Part shown: positions 37,342 through 47,554 of the stretch, piece by piece
Numbering within the stretch: the first letter of the stretch is position 1
Layout: every line of letters starts with the position of its first letter
From: Nostoc sp. UHCC 0926
GTDB taxonomy: Bacteria > Cyanobacteriota > Cyanobacteriia > Cyanobacteriales > Nostocaceae
NCBI RefSeq assembly: GCF_028623165.1
Contig: NZ_CP117768.1
Location: 744,001 to 808,000, forward strand
Length of the DNA stretch: 64,000 nucleotides
Reading direction: 5' to 3'
Translations under genes and position numbers: made by a program
Notes under the pieces: generated by a model
Seen by the model: only the letters and a program-made list of their open reading frames with translations
What the model was told of the DNA's origin: nothing
Databases searched by the model: none

Positions 37342-37791
37342 GATTTTCTAGACTCCTTAAATTTTTACTAGTATTCAATTATGTCTCTGCAACAGTTGCC
37401 TATTTGTAGTGTTCGAGAAGCTCTTGTAAGTAGCGACAACTTCTTCACTAGTTTGAGAATTCACAACCAGCACAACTATTATGTGTATTTTTTTTTGCAT
37501 ATAGCTTTGGTGAAAACACTTGATTTATATTTTATTTAATTGAGTTTTTTTTAAGTGCTAGTACTCAAGCTGTTAAGCAATATATTAAGTAGTACCTGTG
37601 CAAAATTGATTTCATACCTACACCGCCTGAAATGCCTTTAAAATCGTCATTCCAGGTTAATAAGATGTGTAAATGATTTGGCTTGAGTACTTAGTTATTA
37701 AATAGCTTTTTTATCTTTAATTTATAAAGCAAATCATAATAACATGAAAACTTTCTGTGTTTACTTCAGATGATTGCTATTTGACAATAAA
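37342..37791. promoter_or_regulatory. Spacer upstream of the ter cluster
   Basis: About 450 AT-rich bases between the clpC terminator and the first ter gene. No ORF, repeat family or known RNA is recognised. The ter promoter is expected here. Confidence 0.4.
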
Positions 37792-37824
37792 AAAACGGTA
37801 GAGCAATAAATACTCTACCGTTTT
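37792..37824 (-). terminator. clpC terminator
   Basis: A perfect 12-base stem AAAACGGTAGAG / CTCTACCGTTTT with a nine-base loop, followed by a T run on the minus strand, 40 bases past the clpC stop. Confidence 0.85.
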
Positions 37825-37864
37825 CTAATTTTCTATTTGAGACTTAAATCCCAAACCCTAAATC

Positions 37865-40333
37865 CTACTCAACACCTTGGGGTAACAATTCCCGACGCTG
37901 TTGAGAACTAACTTGCACAACGCCATTCTCATCCACATCAACAAGGGCTGTATCGCCATCCTTGATGCGACCAGACAGAATTTCTTCTGCTAGGCTATCT
38001 TCTAACAGGCGCATAATTGCCCGACGTAATGGCCTTGCGCCGTAGCTGGGACTGTAACCTTCAGTGATCAACCGATCCTTGAAGCGGTCTGTGACTTCTA
38101 AGGTGATACCCTTTTCGGTCAGACGACCAAATACTTCCTTGAGCATAATTTCGGCGATTTGGGTTACTTCAGGCTTGCTCAACTGACGGAAGACGATAAT
38201 TTCATCGAGTCGGTTGAGGAACTCTGGACGGAAGTACTGCTTGAGTTCTTCGTTCACCAAAGAGCGAATCCGGTTGTAAGTTGACTCGCTAGCATCTTCG
38301 GAGAATTCAAAGCCGATACCGCTACCGCCTTTTTCAATTACCTTAGAACCAATATTGGAAGTTAAAATCAGCAAGGTGTTCTTGAAGTCCACCGTGCGAC
38401 CTTTGGCATCGGTTAACCGACCGTCTTCCAAAATTTGCAGCAGCATGTTGAATACATCGGGGTGTGCTTTTTCGATTTCGTCGAACAACACCACGGTGTA
38501 AGGACGCCGCCGCACGGCTTCGGTCAGCTGACCACCTTCGTTGTAACCAACATAACCTGGAGGCGAACCAATCAGCTTGCTGACGGTGTGACGCTCCATG
38601 TATTCCGACATATCTAAGCGGATCATCGCTTCTTCGGAACCGAAGAAGTAAGCAGCCAAGGATTTCGCCAACTCGGTTTTACCTACACCAGTAGGCCCAG
38701 AGAAGACAAAGCTAGCTATGGGTCGATTGGGATTCTTCAAACCGACACGAGCGCGACGAATTGCCCGTGAAACTGCTCTCACAGCTTCATCCTGACCAAT
38801 TAAACGCTGATGCAAGGTGTCTTCCATGTGCAGCAGCTTTTCAGATTCAGATTCGGTGAGTTTGTTCACCGGTACCCCAGTCCAGGAAGCGACAATGTGG
38901 GCAATGTCTTCTTCTGTAACTACAGGTTCTTCACCTTCATTGCCAGTTGCATTGGTCTTGCTTTGAGCGATCGCCCGGATTTCGGCTTTGATTTCCATCT
39001 CCCGATCGCGCAATTCCCCAGCTTTGTCAAAGTCTTGAGAGCGCACCGCGTCATCTTTTTCTTTTAATATCTGACGCAGTTCTTTGTCTAACTCTTTGGC
39101 TGCGGGTGGCAGCTGGGAGTTAATCAAGCGCACCCTAGAACCAGCTTCATCAACTAAGTCGATGGCTTTGTCTGGGAGGTAGCGATCGCTAATGTAACGG
39201 TCTGATAACTTCGCCGCCGCTACCAATGCTTCGTCGGAGATTTTCAGTTTGTGGTGTTGCTCGTAGCGTTCGCGCAGACCATACAAAATTTCAATTGTTT
39301 CATCAACTGTAGGTTCGCCAACCATCACTGGTTGGAAACGCCGCTCTAGTGCTGCATCTCGCTCGATGTGCTTCCGGTATTCATCTAGGGTTGTAGCTCC
39401 GATGCACTGCAACTCACCTCTTGCCAAAGCTGGCTTGAGGATATTAGCTGCGTCAATAGCACCTTCTGCCGCACCTGCACCAATTAAGGTGTGTACCTCA
39501 TCAATCACGAGAATGACATTACCCGCAGAGCGGATTTCATCCATGATTTTTTTCAAGCGTTCTTCAAATTCACCCCGATACTTGGTGCCTGCTACAAGCA
39601 AACCAATATCCAGCGTGACGACGCGTTTATCTTCTAGGATGTCAGGGATATCTTTAGTGGCAATGCGTGAAGCCAAACCTTCAGCGATCGCAGTTTTACC
39701 AACCCCTGGTTCCCCAATCAGCACTGGGTTATTTTTAGTTCGGCGACCCAAAATCTGGATCACCCGCTCAATTTCCTTGGCGCGTCCCACCACCGGATCA
39801 AGCTTATTATCTATTGCCATCTGGGTCAGGTTTGAGCCAAATTCATCCAGAGTCGGGGTTTTTGTGCGCCCGGATGAACCGCCTGGTGAAACTTCGGCAG
39901 TTTCTCCCAACATGCGGATGACTTGGGTTCTTACCTTAGATAGATCCACACCGAGGTTTTCTAGCACCCTGGCTGCTACGCCTTCCCCTTCGCGGATTAG
40001 GCCCAACAGCAGATGCTCGGTGCCAATGTAGTTATGCCCCAGTTGGCGTGCTTCTTCCAAGGAGAGTTCTAGAACTCGCTTTGCCCGTGGCGTAAACGGA
40101 ATTTCCACGGCAACAAAGCCTGATCCCCGTCCTATAATTTTTTCAACTTCAATTCGGGCATCTTTGAGATTGACGCCCATTGATTTCAGCACCTTGGCAG
40201 CCACTCCAGTGCCTTCGCCAATCAGACCCAAGAGGATCTGCTCGGTTCCGACAAAGTTGTGACCTAAACGGCGGGCCTCTTCTTGGGCCAGCATGATTAC
40301 CTTAATGGCTTTTTCTGTGAAGCGCTCAAACAT
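37865..40333 (-). CDS. clpC: ATP-dependent Clp protease ATPase subunit ClpC
   Basis: 822 residues, the usual ClpC length. It has two N-terminal Clp repeats ([40 protein letters not shown]), a first AAA+ domain with Walker [16 protein letters not shown], a UVR-containing middle domain ([20 protein letters not shown]), a second AAA+ domain with [15 protein letters not shown] and a C-terminal ClpP-docking region. ClpC unfolds substrates for ClpP in the cytoplasm, in cyanobacteria including phycobilisome degradation with NblA. It has its own terminator and is monocistronic. Confidence 0.97.
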   Translation of the reverse strand: MFERFTEKAIKVIMLAQEEARRLGHNFVGTEQILLGLIGEGTGVAAKVLKSMGVNLKDARIEVEKIIGRGSGFVAVEIPFTPRAKRVLELSLEEARQLGHNYIGTEHLLLGLIREGEGVAARVLENLGVDLSKVRTQVIRMLGETAEVSPGGSSGRTKTPTLDEFGSNLTQMAIDNKLDPVVGRAKEIERVIQILGRRTKNNPVLIGEPGVGKTAIAEGLASRIATKDIPDILEDKRVVTLDIGLLVAGTKYRGEFEERLKKIMDEIRSAGNVILVIDEVHTLIGAGAAEGAIDAANILKPALARGELQCIGATTLDEYRKHIERDAALERRFQPVMVGEPTVDETIEILYGLRERYEQHHKLKISDEALVAAAKLSDRYISDRYLPDKAIDLVDEAGSRVRLINSQLPPAAKELDKELRQILKEKDDAVRSQDFDKAGELRDREMEIKAEIRAIAQSKTNATGNEGEEPVVTEEDIAHIVASWTGVPVNKLTESESEKLLHMEDTLHQRLIGQDEAVRAVSRAIRRARVGLKNPNRPIASFVFSGPTGVGKTELAKSLAAYFFGSEEAMIRLDMSEYMERHTVSKLIGSPPGYVGYNEGGQLTEAVRRRPYTVVLFDEIEKAHPDVFNMLLQILEDGRLTDAKGRTVDFKNTLLILTSNIGSKVIEKGGSGIGFEFSEDASESTYNRIRSLVNEELKQYFRPEFLNRLDEIIVFRQLSKPEVTQIAEIMLKEVFGRLTEKGITLEVTDRFKDRLITEGYSPSYGARPLRRAIMRLLEDSLAEEILSGRIKDGDTALVDVDENGVVQVSSQQRRELLPQGVE

Positions 40334-40914
40334 GGCATTTTTCCCATCATCTGCGGTCGTGCCGGTATGCTGATTTTAGCACAGGCAAAGCTTTTGGATG
40401 CCTGTATAACAGATTATAGACATCCTGAAGCTATGACTTGGGTTGATGGGCTGATTGTTAACTATTGACTACTTTTATGTAGCTAGTGTACTGAGGAGCT
40501 TTAGTTCACCAGCGTTTTTGGGATTTATTACAAATAGCTGACTACTTACATTAAGAGTTTCTTTACTCAATCCCAAACTTTTATTAGTAACACATATCTC
40601 TTAAAATGTCAACCATTAAAAATTTTGCATAGTTTTTTATTATGCATTTTGTTTTTGATATAAAATATTTAAATAAAAAAAGGTGGAGCAAAGTTGCATT
40701 TTTTTGCTGAAGCTGATCACAAGCCTCGATAATTCAAAATTAATAATCCCTAACTACGCAGAGCAGCGTAAATAATTAAAGATTTGTAGGTAAGAATTCA
40801 GCCCTCAAAGTAGGGCTTTAGCCTCTATTACGATACCCTACGCGAACACTACGAGCTAATTTCCACATTTTTTACATTAATTAACATAGTTTTATTTATT
40901 CTCGCCTACCTCTC
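40334..40914. other. Spacer between clpC and rimI
   Basis: About 580 bases. The part near 40334-40450 is the clpC leader. A small hairpin AGCCCT / AGGGCT lies at 40799-40816. The rest is AT-rich with no gene or familiar repeat. Confidence 0.4.
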
Positions 40915-41466
40915 TTACTTAAAAAGCAAGTGCCAAGAGGATTTGTCCAAGCGATCGCTAACTAGGGTATACCAATTGTCCAAAGTCTTTTGAAATTGGG
41001 GGTGTTGCAGGTCTGACATCCAAAGGATTAGCGCATCCTCACCGTTATCTTGGTAGTAACGCCGTCGCCGCCCAGCTGTTTTGAAGCCAAATTTTTGATA
41101 TAAAGATATTGCCGCCAAGTTGGAAGCTCGGACTTCGAGGGTAGCTCGCTCCAAACCGCGATCGCAAGCTGTCTTAATGAGTGAATATAGTAAAGCTGCA
41201 CCCAAACCTTGACGATGATATTGGGGATGAACTGCCAAAATTGTAATGTGGGCTTCCTCTAAAATTGACCAAAAGCAACCGATTCCTAGCAAACTTATGG
41301 TGGAGAACCGGGAAAATAAACCGAGTAAATCGCTGTTGGGACTATCCAATTCTCGTTTGTAGCCCTCCAGAGTCCAAAGTCCGCCAAAACAGGCTTGATC
41401 GAGTTCTAGTATTGCACTGAGATTTTCTGGTGTCAGTAATTTAATTTCTAAGTCTGATGAGATCAC
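40915..41466 (-). CDS. rimI: Ribosomal-protein-alanine N-acetyltransferase
   Basis: 183 residues, GNAT fold. The acetyl-CoA site is HPQYHRQGLGAALLYSLI, followed by ATLEVRASNLAAISLYQKFGF and RRRYYQDNGEDALILW, all typical of RimI, which acetylates the N-terminal alanine of ribosomal protein S18. It is divergent from lysA with a spacer of 92 bases. Confidence 0.88.
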   Translation of the reverse strand: MISSDLEIKLLTPENLSAILELDQACFGGLWTLEGYKRELDSPNSDLLGLFSRFSTISLLGIGCFWSILEEAHITILAVHPQYHRQGLGAALLYSLIKTACDRGLERATLEVRASNLAAISLYQKFGFKTAGRRRRYYQDNGEDALILWMSDLQHPQFQKTLDNWYTLVSDRLDKSSWHLLFK

Positions 41467-41558
41467 ATTTATTGAATAAGATTACAAACCCTTTGTAAAC
41501 TGGGAATCGGGAGACGAACTCAAAACCCGTAATTTGAACAAGGACAACTTTTATATTT

Positions 41559-42977
41559 ATGGTATCGACTCACCCCACTGGGGTTCAACATTCTGGAAGT
41601 CAATATTTACCTCAAAAATACGACACCAACGCATATCCATCGCCTAATCAAGAACTTTTACCCTTGACTGCCAGAGTTCATAACCATGACCTCCTAGAAA
41701 TTGGTGGGTGTGATGTCACAACCCTAGTTGAGCAGTTTGGTTCACCTTTATATATTTTAGATGAAGAAACCCTGCGTTCGGCTTGTCAGCAATACCGAGA
41801 TGCTTTCAAACAGTACTACAAGGGCGAATCTCAAGTATTGTATGCCTCAAAAGCTTGGAATTGTTTAGCAGTTTGTGCGATCGCAGCTTCTGTTGGGCTA
41901 GGAATCGATGTAGTTTCTGGGGGCGAACTTTACACCGCCCTGCAAGCGGGTGTTAGTCCCAATAAAATTTACCTTCACGGAAATAATAAATCTCGTGAAG
42001 AACTAATTTTAGCGATCGAGTCTGGTGTCACCATTGTGGCGGATAACTGGCACGAGTTGCGTACCCTTGTCGAAATAGCCCAACCTGCTCAACCAATCCG
42101 CATTATGCTCCGGCTAACTCCCGGTATCGAGTGTCACACCCATGAATATATTCGCACGGGACACTTAGATAGCAAATTTGGCTTTGATCCCAACGATTTA
42201 GATGAGGTATTTACTTTTGTTAGTCAACAACCTGCCCTTGAGTGCGTAGGGGTACACGCTCATATTGGTTCCCAAATTTTTGAGCGCCAACCGCATCAAG
42301 ATTTGGCCGCTGTCATGGTGCAGTGGCTGCGGGATGCCACAAAGTATGGTTTAAATATTACAGAGTTAAATGTTGGTGGCGGTTTGGGGATTAAGTATAC
42401 AGAATCAGACGATCCCCCCAGCATTGAAGAGTGGGTGAAGGCAATTTGTGAAGTAATCCAAGAAGCTTGTGCAGCCGAAAATCTGCCTTTGCCGAAATTA
42501 CTTAGTGAACCAGGGCGATCGCTAATTGCCACAGCTTGCGTCACTGCCTATACTATTGGTTCATCCAAAGTTATCCCAGAAATTCGTACCTACGTAGCGA
42601 TCGATGGGGGAATGTCCGATAATCCCCGCCCAATTACTTACCAATCAGTTTATCGGGCAGTAGTTGCGAATAAAATGTCTTCTCCTTTAACCCAAACAGT
42701 CACAATTGCTGGTAAACATTGTGAATCAGGAGATATTCTGATTAAAAATGCACTACTCCCAAAAACTGAACCAGGAGATATTCTCGTAGTTATGGGAACT
42801 GGTGCGTACAATTACAGTATGGCATCTAACTACAATCGCTTGCCCCGACCGGCAGCAGTTGTAGTGACGAATGGGGAAGCAAATTTAATTTTGCAACGTG
42901 AAACTTATCAAGACTTAATTCGACAAGATCGCCTACCAGAAAGACTGAAAAGTCAAGAGTTAGGAGTTAAAAGTTAG
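41559..42977 (+). CDS. lysA: Diaminopimelate decarboxylase
   Basis: 472 residues. It makes L-lysine from meso-diaminopimelate in a PLP-dependent reaction. The PLP lysine is in VLYASKAWN. Other family marks are GVHAHIGSQIF, ELNVGGGLGIKY, SEPGRSLIA and the dimer-interface CESGDI and GAYNYSMASNYN. The N-terminus has a cyanobacterial extension of about 40 residues. Heptamer repeats start inside the last codons (GTTAGGAGTT). cdaA and uppS follow on the same strand after about 200 bases. Confidence 0.96.
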   Translation: MVSTHPTGVQHSGSQYLPQKYDTNAYPSPNQELLPLTARVHNHDLLEIGGCDVTTLVEQFGSPLYILDEETLRSACQQYRDAFKQYYKGESQVLYASKAWNCLAVCAIAASVGLGIDVVSGGELYTALQAGVSPNKIYLHGNNKSREELILAIESGVTIVADNWHELRTLVEIAQPAQPIRIMLRLTPGIECHTHEYIRTGHLDSKFGFDPNDLDEVFTFVSQQPALECVGVHAHIGSQIFERQPHQDLAAVMVQWLRDATKYGLNITELNVGGGLGIKYTESDDPPSIEEWVKAICEVIQEACAAENLPLPKLLSEPGRSLIATACVTAYTIGSSKVIPEIRTYVAIDGGMSDNPRPITYQSVYRAVVANKMSSPLTQTVTIAGKHCESGDILIKNALLPKTEPGDILVVMGTGAYNYSMASNYNRLPRPAAVVVTNGEANLILQRETYQDLIRQDRLPERLKSQELGVKS

Positions 42978-43183
42978 AGTTAGGAGTTATACCGATTATC
43001 TTATAAGGGTGCTCCAAAACTTGGGGATTTTGCCCCAAGTGTGACCAAGCTTGATTTTGTGCAATTTCACAAAGAATTGGTATTAGGAGTTAGGAGTTGT
43101 CAATTAAAGATTTTTTCATAACTCATAACTCTTCACTTCCAACTCATAACCGTAATTAGAGGCAAAAGTTTAATCCAGATGTC
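42978..43183. repeat. STRR heptamers and a hairpin after lysA
   Basis: GTTAGGA-type units at 42955-42990 and 43083-43097 and AACTCAT / AACTCTT units at about 43120-43150. The hairpin CTTGGGG / CCCCAAG at 43020-43039 may terminate lysA. Confidence 0.7.
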
Positions 43184-44110
43184 ATGAGAGATTGGTGGAA
43201 GCAATGGCTGACAAACCTAGGATGGTCACAGTCCTTGCTACTTGGGACTCTGGATATTGTGTTAGTGTTGGCGCTGACATACATGATACTAATTATTATT
43301 AGTGAGCGCCGGACACTGTGGATGGTGCGGGGATTCATTATCTTAATGCTAGCCTCAGCACTAAGTGGCAGATTAGGACTACCTCTGCTAAGTTTTGTAC
43401 TGGAAAAGTTGGTGATTGGTTGTGCTGTAGCAATGGCAGTTGCTTTACAGTCAGAGTTTCGACGGTTTTTGGAACAATTGGGGCGTGGCGAATTCCGCCA
43501 GTTGTTTCAACCCGATCGGCTGGCAATCCCTAAATCTGATAGTGTAATTGATGAAATTGTTGAGGCTATTAAAGAATTGTCAAAAAACCGCATTGGAGCT
43601 TTACTAATTTTGGAAACCACAGGGCAAATTGATGAGCGAGATTTTTCTGTGCCAGGAGTAAAGCTAAATGCGGAGGTTTCTAAAGAACTGATCCAAACAA
43701 TTTTTCAGCCAAAAACTTTGTTACACGATGGAGCAACATTGATTCGTGGCTCACGGCTTGTGTCATCGGGTATAATTTTACCACTTTCGGGACGCACAGC
43801 CTCGCGCCAGTTGGGAACACGCCACCGAGCGGCAATGGGAATTACTGAGCGGGTCGAAAATTGCATTTGTGTCGTTGTATCTGAAGAAACGGGTTCCATT
43901 TCCTTAGCGGAACGAGGAACCCTAAATAGACCGCTGACGATTAAGAAACTGAAAGAGTCATTAGAAGAGGCTCTTTTGTCTCCAACTGTGGATAGGGAAG
44001 CTGTTGCTCCTGGTGTGTTGAGTTTTGTTCGTCAGATAGGCGGGAAAACACTAGCACTGGTTTCACGTTTACTCAGATTACCATCGACCGCTTCTCGAGA
44101 TAAAAAATGA
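43184..44110 (+). CDS. cdaA: Diadenylate cyclase CdaA
   Basis: 308 residues. Three N-terminal membrane helices (about 20-90) precede a short coiled linker and the DAC (DisA_N) domain. The catalytic motifs are [14 protein letters not shown] (DGA) and [12 protein letters not shown] (RHR). It makes cyclic di-AMP from two ATP. In cyanobacteria c-di-AMP affects osmotic balance, night survival and nitrogen metabolism. It ends in ATGA overlapping the next start, so it is translationally coupled with uppS. Confidence 0.94.
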   Translation: MRDWWKQWLTNLGWSQSLLLGTLDIVLVLALTYMILIIISERRTLWMVRGFIILMLASALSGRLGLPLLSFVLEKLVIGCAVAMAVALQSEFRRFLEQLGRGEFRQLFQPDRLAIPKSDSVIDEIVEAIKELSKNRIGALLILETTGQIDERDFSVPGVKLNAEVSKELIQTIFQPKTLLHDGATLIRGSRLVSSGIILPLSGRTASRQLGTRHRAAMGITERVENCICVVVSEETGSISLAERGTLNRPLTIKKLKESLEEALLSPTVDREAVAPGVLSFVRQIGGKTLALVSRLLRLPSTASRDKK

Positions 44111-44856
44111 CAGCACAACAAACTAAATTGCAAGATTTGCCTACTGACTTAAAACGAGAACTATTGCCGCAGCACGTTGCGGTGATTATGGATGGCAATG
44201 GTCGATGGGCTAAACGTCAGGGGTTACCCCGGATTATGGGTCATAAGCGAGGAGTAGATGCTCTCAAGGATTTACTTCGCTGTTGTCAGGATTGGGGAAT
44301 TCAGGCGCTGACGGCTTATGCTTTTTCAACAGAGAACTGGAAAAGACCGCAGGAAGAAGTGGATTTTTTGATGACTCTGTTTCAAAGAGTTTTGCGCCAA
44401 GAACTGCGGGAAATGGTCGAAAAGAATGTTCAAATTAAGTTTGTGGGAAATTTGCAAGACCTGCCACGATCGCTCCAACAAGAAATATCCCGTTCAATGG
44501 CAGAAACTAAGGATAATCGTGGTATCCGGTTTTCGGTGGCAACTAATTATGGCGGACGGCAGGAGATTTTACAAGCTTGTCAGGCGATCGCAAAACAAGT
44601 TCAGCAAGGTCTGTTACAACCCGATGAAATTGATGAACAAGTATTTGAGAGCCACTTGTACACAGCAGGAATTACTGACCCAGATTTGTTAATTCGCACA
44701 AGTGGAGAAATGCGCCTCTCAAATTTCCTGCTCTGGCAAATGGCTTATGGAGAAATTTACATTACTGATACTCTCTGGCCAGATTTTGACCGCGCTGAAT
44801 TTCACCGCGCTTTGTGTGCCTACCAGCAACGGGAGCGGCGGTTTGGGAAAGTATAA
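44107..44856 (+). CDS. uppS: Isoprenyl (undecaprenyl) diphosphate synthase
   Basis: 249 residues, cis-prenyltransferase family. The substrate site [18 protein letters not shown] has the catalytic Asp; then [35 protein letters not shown] and [17 protein letters not shown]. It makes the C55 lipid carrier for peptidoglycan and surface glycans. The start overlaps the cdaA stop by four bases. Confidence 0.96.
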   Translation: MTAQQTKLQDLPTDLKRELLPQHVAVIMDGNGRWAKRQGLPRIMGHKRGVDALKDLLRCCQDWGIQALTAYAFSTENWKRPQEEVDFLMTLFQRVLRQELREMVEKNVQIKFVGNLQDLPRSLQQEISRSMAETKDNRGIRFSVATNYGGRQEILQACQAIAKQVQQGLLQPDEIDEQVFESHLYTAGITDPDLLIRTSGEMRLSNFLLWQMAYGEIYITDTLWPDFDRAEFHRALCAYQQRERRFGKV

Positions 44857-45125
44857 AATAGTGCTGAGTAGAGACGAGATTATACAGCCGCTCTCCGAGC
44901 GTCTATGAGTCTGTACAAGAGTGCTGTGTAACAAGTAATTCAGTAGGCTGAGTATTGCTTTCAATCATTTTGACGCGATCGCACATTAATTGTAAGCGAT
45001 CGCTTTTGTCAGCTATACGTACTTTACAAGATTGGTGATCGCAGTAATCGGCTGGTGAAGTTCGGAGTCATTCATGCTCTACTTTTAGTATTAGAGGCGC
45101 GATCGCATATGTTAGTTTATTTAGT
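44857..45125. other. Spacer after uppS, nothing recognised
   Basis: About 270 bases between the convergent uppS and DUF4926 genes with two HIP1 sites. No gene or clear terminator is seen. Confidence 0.4.
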
Positions 45126-45362
45126 TTATGCAGATTCTTTTTGGGAAGGAATAGAAACTAGATTCTCGTTAGCCAAGGGTTTTACCTCGTTTTGCAAGAC
45201 AGCAAACCAAGCGATAGTGGTTCCATCGTTACGGGAGAACTCAATTTCGTAGGCTTCATCCTCGTAGACTTCCAGAATGGTTCCGATCGTGCCTGCGGAA
45301 ACTCCACGATCTTGGTAACGGTCGGTAACAAGCTCTACTAAACAATAGGTCGCGAGAATCAT
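45126..45362 (-). CDS. DUF4926 family protein
   Basis: 78 residues. The block TDRYQDRGVSAGTIGTILEV, followed by YEIEFSRNDGTT, is typical of DUF4926, a small beta-rich protein usually encoded next to a DUF6883 protein, as here. The ATG overlaps the TGA of the DUF6883 remnant (ATGA), which shows former translational coupling. A toxin/immunity-type pairing has been suggested by such gene contexts, but the function is unproven. The gene itself looks intact although its partner is broken. Confidence 0.82.
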   Translation of the reverse strand: MILATYCLVELVTDRYQDRGVSAGTIGTILEVYEDEAYEIEFSRNDGTTIAWFAVLQNEVKPLANENLVSIPSQKESA

Positions 45363-45553
45363 GATGGGTTGCCTCCATTAGCAAATCCAGAGAATGGGGT
45401 GGCTAGCTTTAATGTACCTTGGTTATCCAGAATCCAGCCTGTGAGAAGTGTTTTACCCCTGATCTCTACAATGATCGTAAACCGTTGTCCGTGGCGATCG
45501 TGTTCGCCTACAATATAGTCTTGTGCGACAAATTTGGCTTGTGCTTGGGTGAC
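45359..45553 (-). pseudogene. DUF6883 gene, 3' part (split by IS element)
   Basis: 64 codons ending in TGA at 45359. The frame reads VTQAQAKFVAQDYIVGEHDR then RFTIIVEIRGKTLLTGWIL. It has no start and begins at the right end of the IS605-type element. Joined to 47767-47555, it restores a single 135-residue DUF6883 frame without any gap or duplication (DAE joined to VTQ). The original gene sat directly before DUF4926. Confidence 0.75.
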
Positions 45554-45586
45554 TTGACATCTCCCCCGATTGAAAATCGGGGGATT

Positions 45587-46975
45587 CTAAACTGATGTTG
45601 CTACGGGGTCTAAAAGACCCACTACGCAACGTTTACGATATGATTTATTTAATCTCTTGAACAAATCAATTCGTTGTGGCACTGTCAAAATTGCCCTACC
45701 CACCTTGGCTAGGTCTAACCCTAACTGTGTGGCTACTTTTCTCATGATGTTGGCGCTACCATTGCAGTCTGCATTGATAATGAAGCCATCACGACTTTTG
45801 TACAAACCTCGCTCTATCCGGTTTCCTGAAGCTTTCCACCCAACTGGAGTTTCGCCATGCTTGGGCAGGGAGTCGCAATCAAGAAATGATGCCTTGCTAG
45901 TATATGCCTCTTCAGTAATTGTCAAAGTAATCCCGTATTCCGGGCAAAGTTGTTTAAGTCTTTCAATTAATCGACTGGTAGGGATAATTACAAAATTCTG
46001 GTTATTCCTTTTTCCCATGCTGGAATTTTGCTTCTGCCCAGCATTCCAACCAATAACAATGTTGCCCACTTTGTCATTAAGACACTGATTAATAATGAAT
46101 CTCGCTGCTTTGTTAATCGCATCTCGCATTTGATTATTCCGTTTGCGCTGCACTCTATCAAGGTTGGAATCCCAGTAAAAATCTGATTTTCCTTGCTTGT
46201 ATTTAGCAACTAAACGCGAGTATCCTTGATTCAATGATCTAAGTTTGCGACCATCAATAATCAAACTCTTCCCACGAGTTGAGACACCTGTCAGCCAATT
46301 AGAACCACCGTGGTCAAAACTCCATGCTTGCGTGTAATCTAATCGGGGATTATTTTCTATTGGTTCTTTACCATCATCAATTACCCAGTCAATCCATAAT
46401 TGCCCAAGGTTTGGGCGCACTGTTGCTTCTTTGACCCAAGTTGAATCGATAAATTCTGGGAGATATAACTTGATCTCAGTCAGCAATTCTGGCTTACTTT
46501 CTTTACTGATTGAAGGCTTGAAATACCCCTCATTAAAACTTAGAGCCTGACGCCCAAACGTAACAGCAGCTAGTCCTCCTTTTTTACGATATTTTGGCAA
46601 AGATGGTTTATCAACATCACCATTGTAGTAAGCTTTCACCAGACCGTTATAAGCTGTAATTGATTCACCAACCGACTTTAACGTTTGCTGTGCTGATTGT
46701 GCAGCCATTGATTTGTAGTGTACATTCTGCTTAAGAATTAGGTCTAACTCTGGGTAAGTTGTGCTGCATCTATAAGTTTTCCATCCACTACGCAAATCAT
46801 CACCACGCCAATAAGTAGTAAAGGCGTTATCATTTTCTTGTAACTTGGCGTAATGAATTTTCTTGGTTTCATACAATGCACAATTTATCAAGCTATTAGC
46901 ATTCTCACACTGATTTAACCAAAAAGCTGTTTCTTCATCATCGAATTTAGCTCTAATTGAACAGGTTTTATACAC
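45587..46975 (-). CDS. tnpB: TnpB, RNA-guided nuclease-like protein of the IS605 family
   Basis: 462 residues. The RuvC-I Asp is D221 in WSFDHGGSNWLTG. At the usual RuvC-II position the sequence is NIVIGWNAGQK (306-315), with G309 where most TnpBs have Glu. Glu355-Glu356 in TITEEAYTSKASFLD could serve instead. The RuvC-III Asp is D403 in INADCNGSANIMRKV. The four-Cys zinc finger of common TnpBs is absent. This matches a TnpB branch with a rearranged active site. TnpB uses an RNA from the element's right end to cut DNA next to a TAM and helps retain the element. The frame is intact. It is divergent from tnpA with a 66-base spacer. Confidence 0.88.
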   Translation of the reverse strand: MYKTCSIRAKFDDEETAFWLNQCENANSLINCALYETKKIHYAKLQENDNAFTTYWRGDDLRSGWKTYRCSTTYPELDLILKQNVHYKSMAAQSAQQTLKSVGESITAYNGLVKAYYNGDVDKPSLPKYRKKGGLAAVTFGRQALSFNEGYFKPSISKESKPELLTEIKLYLPEFIDSTWVKEATVRPNLGQLWIDWVIDDGKEPIENNPRLDYTQAWSFDHGGSNWLTGVSTRGKSLIIDGRKLRSLNQGYSRLVAKYKQGKSDFYWDSNLDRVQRKRNNQMRDAINKAARFIINQCLNDKVGNIVIGWNAGQKQNSSMGKRNNQNFVIIPTSRLIERLKQLCPEYGITLTITEEAYTSKASFLDCDSLPKHGETPVGWKASGNRIERGLYKSRDGFIINADCNGSANIMRKVATQLGLDLAKVGRAILTVPQRIDLFKRLNKSYRKRCVVGLLDPVATSV

Positions 46976-47041
46976 TTGTTTTTACCTCCCGCATCTTTTA
47001 CTCTAATTGTTGCTAGAACAGAAGTCAACAACATTTAATTA

Positions 47042-47455
47042 GTGGCTAAACTATCACCATCAGACTACGAGTACAGACGCACAAGTGGTTCAGTTTCATC
47101 TCTGAACTACCATTTTGTATTTGTCCCTAAACGGCGAAAAGCTGTGTTAATAAAAGAAGTAGCACAGCGTTTGCAAGAAATTATATTAGAGTTAGTAGTT
47201 GAGCATGAGTGGAGACTTATAGCATTAGAAATAATGCCCGACCATGTTCACTGTTTTTTAAATGTTCCAACACATGAATCACCTGCTGATGTAGCAAGAT
47301 GGATTAAGGGTAGGGCGTCTCATCATTTAAGAAAGGAGTTTCCACATCTAAAAAAACTTCCTTCTCTCTAGAGTCCCAGTTACTTTGTCGCTTCTACTGG
47401 TGCAGCAAGTACCGAAGTTGTAAGAAAATATATTGAGAATCAAAAAAGTAATTAA
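47042..47455 (+). pseudogene. tnpA: tnpA (Y1 transposase) with premature amber stop
   Basis: The frame from GTG 47042 has the IS200-type N-terminus (SLNYHFVFVPKRRKAVL) and the HUH motif in MPDHVHCFLNVP. It is cut by TAG at 47369-47371 after KKLPSL, where relatives have Trp (TGG). The frame then continues open to TAA at 47453-47455 with SYFVASTGAASTEVVRKYIE, which contains the expected catalytic tyrosine (Tyr130). A single G-to-A change therefore explains the loss. The 109-residue product would lack the catalytic residue. Confidence 0.85.
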
Positions 47456-47554
47456 AACTAAAATGTCTGATAAATCAGACAGCTAGCTTTCATCCCCCGG
47501 CTAAAAGCACAGATATGACTTTCCGCCAAGCTACAAGTCATATCTTCGGGGGTT

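Larger units (their letters stand above)
45554..47554 (-). mobile_element. IS200/IS605-type element inserted in a DUF6883 gene
   Basis: About 2001 bases. It carries divergent tnpB (minus) and tnpA (plus) with no terminal inverted repeats, and subterminal hairpins instead: CCCCCGATT / AATCGGGGG at 45563-45583 (right end) and AGATATGACT / AGTCATATCT at 47511-47545 (left end, near the tnpA 3' end). The ends were set by the in-frame join of the host gene: left flank CTGAG on the minus strand, right flank GTCACC. No target duplication, as expected for this family. tnpA is broken, so the copy is probably immobile without help in trans. Confidence 0.82.

Noticed and set aside
39366..40031. 221-codon plus-strand ORF opposite clpC
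   Set aside because: Shadow of the conserved clpC frame; no independent motif.
45657..46088. 143-codon plus-strand ORF opposite tnpB
   Set aside because: Antisense shadow of tnpB.
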